Source: Collinsella sp. AF02-46-1 (GTDB lineage: Bacteria; Actinomycetota; Coriobacteriia; Coriobacteriales; Coriobacteriaceae). From it: 10,217 nucleotides of DNA. Made by a program: the position numbers and the translations under genes. Numbering within the stretch: the first letter of the stretch is position 1; each line of letters starts with the position of its first letter. The notes below the pieces were generated by a model. That model saw nothing but the letters and a program-made list of their open reading frames with translations. It had not been told where the DNA came from and made no database searches. Below, piece by piece: positions 1 through 6,167 of this stretch. The stretch is taken from positions 1-10,217 of the forward strand of contig CAKXKM010000065.1 in assembly GCA_934876235.1 (NCBI GenBank), given 5' to 3'.

Positions 1-343
1 CCGCAAGGGCGAGCAGCTTCGCCGCGACGGCGCGCCCGCGCGAGGGGACCGCCGTGAGGTTGGCGAGGCGCCCGGCAGCGCGCTCCTCGTCCACGGCGAG
101 CCCGCAGACGATGGCGGACATGAGCGGCATGAGGGCGCCGAGGACCTGGGCATAGGCGTCCGCGCCCAGCGCCGGGTCCCATCGGGCTACTGAGAAGTAC
201 TCGCCGCAGGCAAGACCGGCTGCCAGGCCGCAGACGAGGTGCACCGCCGTGAGCGGGGAGCGTGCCAGGCGCAGGGCCTCGGAGAGCAGGGCCCGCGAGA
301 GAGTCATGCGCGGCGTCGGGTCGGAGAGTCGCGTCACGGCCAT
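1..343 (-). CDS. LanG/MutG-like ABC permease (partial; C-terminus beyond left edge)
   Basis: About 114 N-terminal residues of an ABC transporter permease lie in the window; the rest continues past the left edge. The ATG is at 343 and follows a strong Shine-Dalgarno (GGAGAGG). It overlaps the stop of the upstream permease by one base (TGATG), so the two are probably translationally coupled. The protein starts MAVTRLSDP. It has a hydrophobic segment around residues 33–47 and a second around 67–83, then a basic stretch (DEERAAGRLANLTAVPSRGR, 85–104) of the kind found before the third helix of bacteriocin-immunity permeases. Its place after an ATPase and an E-type permease matches the F-E-G order of lantibiotic immunity transporters, where the G subunit pairs with E to form the membrane pore that expels the peptide. 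The family is inferred mostly from context, because only part of the protein is visible. Confidence 0.75.
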   Translation of the reverse strand, partial: MAVTRLSDPTPRMTLSRALLSEALRLARSPLTAVHLVCGLAAGLACGEYFSVARWDPALGADAYAQVLGALMPLMSAIVCGLAVDEERAAGRLANLTAVPSRGRAVAAKLLALA

Positions 344-1113
344 CACCTCTCCTCGGAGCGCGCGAACCAGGCCGCGCCCGCCGCCGTGAGCGCGGCGAAC
401 GCGAGCGCGCAGACCGCAAGGCCCGCCAGCGTGAGCATGCCATCCGCCGCGAGCGCCCCGCCGAGCGCCATGTCCGCCGCGAGTGGCTCGCCGCTCGGCA
501 GCACGGGGATGAAGCTCGTGGGGATGACCATGCTCGCCGACGGCGGAAAGAGCTGCGGCAACGGCACCAACGACCAGGCGAACCCACCCACGAGCTGCGC
601 GACGAGCGGGCAGAAGATGCCCGCGAGCATGCCGAGCCGCACCGTGAGAAAGAGCCCTGCGGGGATCATCCACGCCGCGGTCACCGTGTTGACGAGCGCG
701 CAGAAGAGCATCGTGAGCGTACCCGCGGCCGTGAGGCCCTGCGAGGAGAACGCCGATCCCGCGAGGTAGATGCCGAAGACCACGAGGTTCGAGAGCGTGC
801 AGAGCGCGAGGCACCAGAGCGCCTTGGCCCACCAGGCGCGCCCGAGCGGGAAGCCCAGGCCCAGAAGCCCCCGCATCCGCGTGCGAGCGTCCGCCCGCGC
901 GACGCACGCCACCACGAGCGAGAGAGACACGGGCAGGAAGAGCGCGTACCAGTAGTTCCACGCACTGAAGATCTGCACGCCCCGGTAGGGCATCGCGCCG
1001 AGCAGCGGCATCGGCAGCGCCATGAGCACGGCCAGGCGAACCGGTGCCGCGTGGCGCGACTTCAGGGCCTCGGCGCGCAGGGCCGCGAGCAGGCCGCCTT
1101 TCTCGCCCGTCAT
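343..1113 (-). CDS. LanE/MutE-like lantibiotic-immunity ABC permease
   Basis: A 256-residue, strongly hydrophobic membrane protein with about six predicted helices, the usual size for MutE/EpiE permeases. The N-terminus has the family-like pattern of a short cytoplasmic start (LLAALRAEALKSRH), a first helix around 25–40, and an aromatic N-W-Y motif near residue 53 (SAWNYWYALFLP). Its ATG overlaps the ATPase stop by four bases (ATGA), and its own stop overlaps the next permease start, so all three subunits would be made from one message in a fixed ratio. The role, by analogy with LanFEG systems, is to move membrane-inserted antimicrobial peptide back to the outside. No lantibiotic precursor or modification gene is visible, so it may act as stand-alone resistance. 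Composition is much richer in G+C than the genes beyond 2000. Confidence 0.82.
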   Translation of the reverse strand: MTGEKGGLLAALRAEALKSRHAAPVRLAVLMALPMPLLGAMPYRGVQIFSAWNYWYALFLPVSLSLVVACVARADARTRMRGLLGLGFPLGRAWWAKALWCLALCTLSNLVVFGIYLAGSAFSSQGLTAAGTLTMLFCALVNTVTAAWMIPAGLFLTVRLGMLAGIFCPLVAQLVGGFAWSLVPLPQLFPPSASMVIPTSFIPVLPSGEPLAADMALGGALAADGMLTLAGLAVCALAFAALTAAGAAWFARSEER

Positions 1114-1838
1114 GCCGCCACCTCCCCGCGCGCTCGTCGCCCTTCCCGGCAGAAGCTCATGAAGAGTTCCTCGAGGTCCTGCCCGGGCCGAAGCGCATCC
1201 TCGTAGGCGAGGCGCCCCTCGCAGATGATGCCGATGGTGTCCGCCATCTGCTGCACCTCGGAGAGGATGTGGCTCGAGACGATCACCGTCGTGCCCGCCG
1301 CCGCGAAGCCGCGGATCTGGTCGCGCAGCTCCTCGATGCCGATGGGGTCGAGGCCGTTGGTGGGCTCGTCGAGCACGAGCAGGCGTGGCCGGGCGATCAG
1401 CGCCAGCGCGAGCCCCAGGCGCTGCCGCATGCCCATCGAGAAGCGCCCGGCGCGCTTCTTCCCGGTGTCCGCGAGGTCCACGGCGGCGAGCACCTCATCT
1501 ATGCGGCTCTCGGGAAGGCCCAGCAGCGTGGTGCGCACGCGCAGGTTCTCGCGCGCGGTGAGGTTGGGGTAGAGCGGCGCCTCCTCGATGAGGCTGCCGA
1601 TTGCGTAGAGGTCCTCGCGGCACCAGGCGTGCCCGGCAAAGAGGATCTCCCCGGCCGTCGGCCGCAGCATCCCGCAGATCATCTTGAGCGTTGTCGACTT
1701 GCCGGCGCCGTTGGGACCGAGCAGCCCGTACACCTCGCCCTCGCGGATATGAAGGCTCACATCGGCCACGGCGTCCTGCGCCTGGTCGCCGCGGCCGAAG
1801 CGCTTGGTGAGCCCACGCGTCTCGAGCATGTAACCCAT
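1110..1838 (-). CDS. LanF/MutF-like ABC transporter ATP-binding protein
   Basis: A 242-residue ABC ATPase that would power the two adjacent permeases. Visible motifs are Walker A GPNGAGKST (41–49), a signature FSMGMRQR (133–140), Walker B LLVLDEP (153–159) with the D-loop NGLDP behind it, and the switch histidine in SSH (His190). The Q-loop position reads GSLIEEAPLY (81–90), with Glu85 where most ABC proteins have Gln. This 'E-loop' is a known hallmark of lantibiotic-immunity ATPases and is the best evidence for the specific function. I chose the ATG at 1838 (MGYMLETRGL) because AAAGGA lies at the right distance and the family starts there. The frame stays open up to 1988, but those 50 extra residues are polar, low in family resemblance and have no ribosome site. 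It is first in its operon; the stop overlaps the permease start. Confidence 0.88.
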   Translation of the reverse strand: MGYMLETRGLTKRFGRGDQAQDAVADVSLHIREGEVYGLLGPNGAGKSTTLKMICGMLRPTAGEILFAGHAWCREDLYAIGSLIEEAPLYPNLTARENLRVRTTLLGLPESRIDEVLAAVDLADTGKKRAGRFSMGMRQRLGLALALIARPRLLVLDEPTNGLDPIGIEELRDQIRGFAAAGTTVIVSSHILSEVQQMADTIGIICEGRLAYEDALRPGQDLEELFMSFCREGRRARGEVAA

Positions 1839-2048
1839 GGGTTTATCCTTTCTCTTCCGGGAGCGCGGGCCGAGCCACCGTGCCCGCGCGCCTTGCCTTT
1901 CGGGTTCACCATCCATGGTGGGGTGCGTTTCTAACGAAGCCGTAACGGCCGTTGGGCTCTTTTGGCGCCAGCCCTTCTCGACCCGCACATCATGATTAAT
2001 TTGCTTAAGGCAACAACTTTCCCGATCGATGTCATCACCGAATCAAAA

Positions 2049-2107
2049 CGTGTACATCACCCTCCAAAACCGACATTTTTCGGCATGTTTGGAGACTGAT
2101 GTACACG
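2049..2107. repeat. 59-bp imperfect palindrome
   Basis: The outer arms are perfect 11-bp complements: CGTGTACATCA at 2049–2059 and TGATGTACACG at 2097–2107. After a 2-nt mismatch, CTCCAAA (2062–2068) pairs with TTTGGAG (2088–2094). Inside that, CCGA (2070–2073) pairs with TCGG (2080–2083) around a six-base loop, leaving a four-base bulge (2084–2087). It lies between divergent genes and upstream of the plus-strand promoter, so it is not an ordinary terminator. It could be a dispersed palindromic repeat, an operator for a dimeric regulator, or a small non-autonomous mobile remnant. The sequence alone does not decide. Confidence 0.85.
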
Positions 2108-2169
2108 AATGCGAAAATCCCCGCCGCCCAAAAGCGTCCTCCACATGTCTGGACTCTCTATGCTTACGC

Positions 2170-2198
2170 TGGATAGACATCGCCGGAACGGGTATAGT
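2170..2198 (+). promoter_or_regulatory. Probable promoter of the pgsA-like operon
   Basis: TGGATA (2170–2175, 4 of 6 to TTGACA) and TATAGT (2193–2198, 5 of 6 to TATAAT) are separated by 17 bp. Transcription would start near 2205, giving a leader of about 30 nt before the GTG at 2235. The spacing and position support this call; the −35 box is only moderate. Confidence 0.5.
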
Positions 2199-2234
2199 AT
2201 CGAAAGTTTTGTCGTTAACCAGCGGGGGAGTCCT

Positions 2235-2939
2235 GTGGGCATCAAAAAGAAGATCAAAAAGGAGCTTATCGGCACTTCCGATTACCCGTCGAATAAGATC
2301 TTTACGATCTCCAATTTCATCACCTTTACGCGCCTGATCCTCACCCTGGTATTTCTGTACCTGTTTGTGACGGATAACAACCGCGTCATCGCCATCGTTA
2401 TCTACGCCGTTGCCGCCTCTACCGACTGGATGGACGGTCAGATCGCCCGCATGACCAAGACGGTCTCGTGGCTCGGCAAGGTCATGGATCCCATCTGCGA
2501 CCGTGCGCTGCTGTTCACCGGCGTACTTGGGCTGGTGGTCCGCGGAGAGCTGCCCATCTGGGTCTGCGTGCTCATTATTGGCCGCGACATCTATCTGGGC
2601 ATCGGCACGCTTATCGTTCGTCATTATCACCGTCGCCCCATCGATGTCGTCTTTCCCGGAAAGATTGCCACTGCACTGCTCATGACCGGCTTCTCGCTCA
2701 TGCTGCTCGGGTTCCCCGTTGTTGACGGCCTGCACCTTTTACCTTCATCCCTCACGGCCTTCCCGGGTCTTAACGGAAGCTCGGTGCCCCTCGGCATCTT
2801 CTTTGTGTATGGCGGTGTGATCTTCTCCATGCTCACCGCTGTCATCTACTCCATTAAGGGCGGAGCGGCCATTAAACAGGCTCTCGCGCATCCCGAGGAC
2901 GAGGACATCGACTTTCTGAACCCCGAAATCGAAGACTGA
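2235..2939 (+). CDS. pgsA: CDP-alcohol phosphatidyltransferase (PgsA-like)
   Basis: A 234-residue integral membrane enzyme of the CDP-alcohol phosphatidyltransferase family, probably making phosphatidylglycerol phosphate from CDP-diacylglycerol and glycerol-3-phosphate. The full catalytic pattern D-x2-DG-x2-AR-x8-G-x3-D-x3-D is present: Asp64, Asp67-Gly68, Ala71-Arg72, Gly81, Asp85, Asp89. Before it comes the family-like amphipathic start TISNFITFTRLIL (24–36), and several more hydrophobic helices follow. The tail is acidic (HPEDEDIDFLNPEIED). I chose the GTG at 2235 because a GGGGGAG ribosome site precedes it and VGIKKKIKKEL is a typical basic N-terminus. The frame opens at an ATG at 2109, but the added 42 residues look non-coding and would cover the promoter. 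The substrate is inferred: a related enzyme using inositol phosphate or another alcohol cannot be excluded. In mycobacteria the homologous pgsA2 lies near garA, as here. Confidence 0.85.
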   Translation: MGIKKKIKKELIGTSDYPSNKIFTISNFITFTRLILTLVFLYLFVTDNNRVIAIVIYAVAASTDWMDGQIARMTKTVSWLGKVMDPICDRALLFTGVLGLVVRGELPIWVCVLIIGRDIYLGIGTLIVRHYHRRPIDVVFPGKIATALLMTGFSLMLLGFPVVDGLHLLPSSLTAFPGLNGSSVPLGIFFVYGGVIFSMLTAVIYSIKGGAAIKQALAHPEDEDIDFLNPEIED

Positions 2940-2949
2940 TTCGTTGGGG

Positions 2950-2955
2950 TATGAT
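2950..2955 (+). promoter_or_regulatory. Possible −10 box upstream of the FHA gene
   Basis: TATGAT (5 of 6 to TATAAT) lies in the 66-bp gap before the FHA gene. I see no good −35 hexamer 16–18 bp upstream, so this may be a weak internal promoter or chance. The FHA gene could equally be read from the pgsA-like promoter. Confidence 0.25.
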
Positions 2956-3005
2956 TACGTACGGTTCATTATTTGCGGCACGTCCGCGATAAGTTAGGGG
3001 TTGTC

Positions 3006-3440
3006 ATGGACAACATGGTTAACAATATGCCTCAGAATGATAAGACTGCTGACGCTACCTGCGTATTCCGCGTGCCTTCAAGCGACGTCACCGTTCCCGA
3101 CCTCATGGCCAACGTGCGCATCACCGCCCCCGTTCTGTCCATCGTCAAGGGTCCGCAGACTGGTGCCGCCTTTGAACTCGAGGACGACGTGACCACCATC
3201 GGCCGCGATCCCGCAAATGGCATCTTCCTCAACGACATGACCGTTTCGCGTAGCCACGCGCGCATTATTCGCCAGGGCCTCGGCGCTCGCATTGAGGACC
3301 TGGGCTCGCTCAATGGCACCTGGGTCGACGGCGCCATTGTCAACGCGGCCCCGCTGCACGATGGTTCTTCCGTCCAGATCGGTACGTTTACGCTCATCTA
3401 CCACGAGAGCACGCCGGAGCGCATCGAAACCGGTGAGTAG
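3006..3440 (+). CDS. GarA/OdhI-like FHA domain protein
   Basis: A 144-residue cytoplasmic protein: a flexible N-terminal tail and one forkhead-associated (phosphothreonine-binding) domain. The FHA residues are all there: Gly66-Arg67, Ser81, Arg82 and His84 (TVSRSHA), and GSLNGTWVDG (100–109). Across the domain it follows the GarA/OdhI pattern closely (IVKGP, GRDPANGIFLNDMTVSR, VQIGTFTLIY). In those proteins the domain binds either its own phosphorylated N-terminal threonine or enzymes of 2-oxoglutarate and glutamate metabolism, switching them with nutrient state. The tail here has DATCVFRV (16–23), which lines up with the ETTSVFRA phosphorylation motif. Thr18 matches the PknB-type site, while the PknG-type threonine is Ala17. 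The ATG at 3006 follows AGGGG at good distance; an earlier TTG at 2973 has no ribosome site. The next gene starts 3 bp after the stop, as with garA–Rv1828. Family assignment is firm; the target enzymes are unknown. Confidence 0.88.
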   Translation: MDNMVNNMPQNDKTADATCVFRVPSSDVTVPDLMANVRITAPVLSIVKGPQTGAAFELEDDVTTIGRDPANGIFLNDMTVSRSHARIIRQGLGARIEDLGSLNGTWVDGAIVNAAPLHDGSSVQIGTFTLIYHESTPERIETGE

Positions 3441-3443
3441 GGC

Positions 3444-4322
3444 ATGGCCGAACGCAACTATCTGAGTATCGGCCAAGTCGTCAACCTTCTTCGAGGCGCA
3501 TACCCCGATCTTTCGAACTCAAAAATTAGATTTCTAGAAGATGAGGGGCTCATTACCCCTCATCGTACGCCTAAGGGATACCGTCAGTACTCTAAGGAAG
3601 ACGTTGATCGCCTGGAGGTCATCCTGCACTTGCAGAAGACCCGCTACATGCCGCTCAACGTGATTAAGCAGCGCTTGGAAAACGCCACGGACCTGTCAAC
3701 GCTCGCCTACGAGGTGGGCTTGCTGTCCGATGTTCCGCTTAAGACGGAGCCCAAGGAGACCAAACAAAAGCTGCATCCCATCGAGACCATTCCCGATATG
3801 CTGGGCGTCGAGATCTCGTTTATCCGCTCGCTCGCCGAGAACGACCTCATTCGCATCATCAAGAGTCCGCAGAACCGTGAGCTCGTCGATGGTCGCGATT
3901 TTCCGATCATCCGCTACTGCTCCGAGCTGTCACGCTTCCATATCGAGCCGCGCAACCTGCGTCAGTACGTGTCTTCCGCCAACCGCGAATCCTCGATGTT
4001 TGAGCAGGTGCTCGTGAGCATGCTCGGCATGGATACCTCCGATGACGAGCGCGACGCCAAGCTCGAGCGTGCGTTTAAGAAGCTTCACGACCTGACGGAG
4101 GGCGTGCACACCGCGCTGCTCAAAAACCGCGTTTTTGAGTCGCTCAACGCCGTGGTCGAGGACGCCGACATCGATGCACTCGATGAGGAAATCGCTCGCT
4201 CCGAATCCACCAAGGCCAAAAACGAAGAAACTGCCGCACCGGCTTCGCACGAGGATTCTCTCGTAAAGCCGCTCAAGGTCGTCGCCCCTTCGCAATCCGG
4301 CACCGTCACCGCGGGCAAATAA
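3444..4322 (+). CDS. MerR-family transcriptional regulator (Rv1828-like)
   Basis: A 292-residue DNA-binding regulator. Residues 6–80 form a MerR winged helix-turn-helix: SIGQVVNLL, then SNSKIRFLEDEGLI and the wing TPKGYRQYSKEDVDRL. The middle part (about 113–175, with IPDMLGVEISFIRSLAENDLI and VDGRDFPIIRYCSEL) looks like a second, degenerate helix-turn-helix of similar layout. It is followed by a helical stretch (about 180–240) and a low-complexity acidic and Ala-rich tail. There is no cysteine cluster for metal sensing. It begins 3 bp after the FHA gene, with GGTGAG inside that gene's end as ribosome site, so the two are almost certainly co-transcribed. The FHA–MerR pairing matches garA–Rv1828 of mycobacteria. 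Effector and targets are not visible. Confidence 0.87.
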   Translation: MAERNYLSIGQVVNLLRGAYPDLSNSKIRFLEDEGLITPHRTPKGYRQYSKEDVDRLEVILHLQKTRYMPLNVIKQRLENATDLSTLAYEVGLLSDVPLKTEPKETKQKLHPIETIPDMLGVEISFIRSLAENDLIRIIKSPQNRELVDGRDFPIIRYCSELSRFHIEPRNLRQYVSSANRESSMFEQVLVSMLGMDTSDDERDAKLERAFKKLHDLTEGVHTALLKNRVFESLNAVVEDADIDALDEEIARSESTKAKNEETAAPASHEDSLVKPLKVVAPSQSGTVTAGK

Positions 4323-4362
4323 CCGCTGTTGATATTTCGGCAACCCATTGAAAGGTCATGCA

Positions 4363-4893
4363 ATGTACGACTTCGAATCTCAAATCGTCGACATCCCCGA
4401 CTATCCCGAGCCCGGAGTCATCTTCAAAGACATCACGCCGCTCTTTGGCAATCCCGAGGCGCTCAAAGCCATGACCGATGCCCTCGCCGAGCACTTTGCC
4501 GGCATGGGAATCACCAAGGTCGTGGGCCCAGAGGCTCGAGGCTTTATGGTTGGCGTACCGGTGGCTGTAGCCCTTGGCGCCGGCTTTGTTCCCGCACGTA
4601 AACCGGGCAAGCTGCCGCGCGAGACCGTGAGCCAAAGCTATGAGCTCGAATACGGAACGGATTCCATTGAGATCCATGCCGACGCTATCAGCTCTAAAGA
4701 TACCGTGTTGATTCTGGATGACTTGGTCGCGACGGGCGGAACCGTCGAGGCAACAGGTAAACTGGTGCGAGATATGGGCGCAAAGCTTGTCGGTTACGGT
4801 TGTATCCTTGAGCTTGCGTTTCTCAACCCGCGCGAGAAGCTCACGCCGTCTGATGGCGATGTGGAGCTCTTTAGCCTGGTGACGGTGGACTAG
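4363..4893 (+). CDS. apt: Adenine phosphoribosyltransferase
   Basis: Cytosolic purine-salvage enzyme converting adenine and PRPP to AMP and pyrophosphate. The 176 residues equal the usual Apt length. Visible motifs are an N-terminal IVDIPDYPEPGVIFKDITPL, the PEARGF substrate-loop region, PARKPGKLP, and the PRPP-binding signature VLILDDLVATGGT. I chose the ATG at 4363 because GAAAGG lies seven bases upstream and MYDFESQIVDIPDYP is a typical start; an in-frame TTG at 4348 overlaps that ribosome site. It follows the MerR gene by 40 bp without a visible terminator or strong promoter, so it probably shares the upstream transcript. Nothing is unusual in the sequence. Confidence 0.95.
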   Translation: MYDFESQIVDIPDYPEPGVIFKDITPLFGNPEALKAMTDALAEHFAGMGITKVVGPEARGFMVGVPVAVALGAGFVPARKPGKLPRETVSQSYELEYGTDSIEIHADAISSKDTVLILDDLVATGGTVEATGKLVRDMGAKLVGYGCILELAFLNPREKLTPSDGDVELFSLVTVD

Positions 4894-4925
4894 CCGTTAC
4901 CCTTAGTTACTGGAAAGGAAGCTAC

Positions 4926-6053
4926 ATGCGCACAGCAAACACGCACAAAAACATGGCACGCTGCGCTGCTACGGCAACCCTCGCTTGTGTTTTGGGCTTG
5001 GGCCTCGCGGCTCCTGCCTACGCCGATACCGCATCCGACCTTGCCGCTGCTCGAACGAAGCTCGAGCAGATCGGTACCCAAACCCAGCAGATTTACGATG
5101 AGCTCGCCACGCAGACGCAGGCGCTCGATCAGACTGCTGGCGAGATCACGCAAAAGCAGCAGGAGATCGCTGACGGTCAGGCCAAGCTCTCGACCTATGT
5201 CGCCGGCGAGTACAAAACTGGCGGTCTGAGCCTGCTTCAGGTTTTGACGGGTGTCGATGATCTGAGCGATATGCTCAACCGTCTGTTCTACTACGGCAAA
5301 GTTTCCGATAAGCAAGCTCAGACCATTCAAGAGGTCAAGGAGCTTAAGCAGCAGCTCACCGATAAGCAGGCCGAGCAGGAGAAGAACGTCGCCGCCACGC
5401 AAAAGAAGGTCGACGAGCTTAATGCTCAGCAGGCTGAAGCCCAGAACGTCGTAAATTCCTTGGATTCGCAGCTGCAGGCCGAGCTTGCCGCCGAGGCCGA
5501 GGCCAATGCCGCGCTGCAGGCCGGCATCAACGCCAGCACCGCCGAGAAGGCCACGGTGAGCAACGAGACTGCCGGTACGACCGAGAACACCAACAACGGT
5601 GGCCAGACCAGTAATAACAACAACCAGGGCGGCAACACTCCGGCTCCTACGCCGGCACCTGCTCCGACGCCGCAGCCCTCCACGCCTGCTCCGGCTCCGA
5701 CGCCTTCTGCTCCGAGCCAGTCCGTCGATGGCGGTTCTGTTGTCTCGCGTGCATACAGTAAGCTTGGTTGCGCTTATTCCTGGGGCGGAATTGGCCCGAA
5801 CAGCTTCGACTGCTCTGGTTTTGTTAGCTATTGCCTCACTGGTCGCTATTGCCGCCTGGGCACCACGGGTACCTTTATGGGCTGGACGCGTGTGTCCGAT
5901 CCGCAGCCCGGTGACGTTGTGGTCAACTCGTACCACACCGGCATTTACATCGGTGGTGGTCAGATGATTCATGCTTCCGACTACAATACGGGTGTTATCA
6001 TCAGCTCCGTTGCCGCCGGCATGAACAACAACTATATCTTCGTGCGTTACTAA
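4926..6053 (+). CDS. Secreted NlpC/P60 peptidoglycan hydrolase with coiled-coil N-terminus
   Basis: A 375-residue exported cell-wall peptidase. A signal peptide covers residues 1–33 (charged start, hydrophobic core ATATLACVLGLGLAAP, cleavage after AYA). Two coiled-coil regions follow (about 36–95 and 125–200), joined by GEYKTGGLSLLQVLTGVDDL, the layout of CwlO, PcsB and RipA-type hydrolases whose coiled coil often responds to FtsEX. Residues 215–265 are a disordered Asn/Gly then Pro/Ala/Thr linker with PTPAPAPTP-like repeats. The catalytic NlpC/P60 domain (272–375) has Cys296 in DCSGFV, His337 in YHTGIYIGGG and His349 in MIHA; the two histidines are 12 residues apart, as in characterised members. 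The expected cut is between D-Glu and the diamino acid of the stem peptide. Cys282, Cys303 and Cys309 are further cysteines in an exported domain. A GGAAAGGA site precedes the ATG at 4926; Met10 (4953) is an alternative start. No FtsEX genes are visible here. Confidence 0.93.
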   Translation: MRTANTHKNMARCAATATLACVLGLGLAAPAYADTASDLAAARTKLEQIGTQTQQIYDELATQTQALDQTAGEITQKQQEIADGQAKLSTYVAGEYKTGGLSLLQVLTGVDDLSDMLNRLFYYGKVSDKQAQTIQEVKELKQQLTDKQAEQEKNVAATQKKVDELNAQQAEAQNVVNSLDSQLQAELAAEAEANAALQAGINASTAEKATVSNETAGTTENTNNGGQTSNNNNQGGNTPAPTPAPAPTPQPSTPAPAPTPSAPSQSVDGGSVVSRAYSKLGCAYSWGGIGPNSFDCSGFVSYCLTGRYCRLGTTGTFMGWTRVSDPQPGDVVVNSYHTGIYIGGGQMIHASDYNTGVIISSVAAGMNNNYIFVRY

Positions 6054-6077
6054 GTCATCTTACACAGCGTGTGAATG

Positions 6078-6120
6078 TGGACCTCGTGGCTTTAAGTCGC
6101 GAGGTCCATTCTTTATTTTC
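6078..6120 (+). terminator. Intrinsic terminator of the pgsA-to-NlpC/P60 gene series
   Basis: TGGACCTCG (6078–6086) pairs perfectly with CGAGGTCCA (6100–6108), followed by a T-rich run (TTCTTTATTTTC). It lies 25 bp after the NlpC/P60 stop and is the first convincing terminator downstream of 2235. Confidence 0.9.
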
Positions 6121-6128
6121 TCTAATCT

Positions 6129-6167
6129 TGTACGGCTATCTAGTATTCAAAACTAGATAGCCGTACA
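6129..6167. promoter_or_regulatory. Perfect 16-bp inverted repeat upstream of degV (candidate operator)
   Basis: TGTACGGCTATCTAGT (6129–6144) is the exact reverse complement of ACTAGATAGCCGTACA (6152–6167), with a 7-nt spacer. No T-run follows, and a terminator already lies just upstream, so termination is unlikely to be its job. The right arm reaches the expected −35 position of the degV promoter. Both arms contain ACTAGATAGCC, which recurs with one A/G change in the DUF1836 promoter (7808–7822). This fits a binding site for a dimeric regulator, possibly the DUF1836 protein itself; that last step is inference. Confidence 0.7.

Larger units (their letters stand above)
1839..2234. other. Divergent intergenic region, 396 bp
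   Basis: This gap separates the minus-strand ABC operon from the plus-strand pgsA-like operon. The G+C-rich composition of the ABC genes continues to about 1980, then gives way to AT-richer sequence. It contains the 59-bp palindrome at 2049–2107 and a plausible plus-strand promoter at 2170–2198, both listed separately. I could not find a convincing −35/−10 pair for the ABC operon on the minus strand. Both flanking frames extend into the gap (to 1988 on minus, from 2109 on plus), but neither extension resembles its family or has a ribosome site. Confidence 0.7.

Noticed and set aside
262..1206. Long open frame on the plus strand across the ABC permease
   Set aside because: It is opposite a well-supported permease in very GC-rich DNA. 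The product is almost all Arg, Glu, Ala and His without domains, typical of a shadow frame.
1839..1988. N-terminal extension of the ATPase frame up to 1988
   Set aside because: It has no ribosome site and no resemblance to ABC ATPases, while the ATG at 1838 has both.
2109..2234. N-terminal extension of the pgsA-like frame from the ATG at 2109
   Set aside because: It would cover the probable promoter and adds unrelated polar residues before the typical basic start at 2235.
5637..5715. Pro/Ala/Thr repeats as a possible CRISPR or tandem repeat array
   Set aside because: They are in-frame codons of the low-complexity linker in the NlpC/P60 protein, not evenly spaced repeats with unique spacers.
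4890..5972. 360-codon minus-strand frame opposite the NlpC/P60 gene
   Set aside because: The plus strand has a signal peptide, coiled coils and a full catalytic domain. The minus product is Leu/Arg-rich low complexity with no family resemblance.
6129..6167. Inverted repeat as a second terminator for the NlpC/P60 gene
   Set aside because: No T-run follows it and the hairpin at 6078–6120 already does that job.
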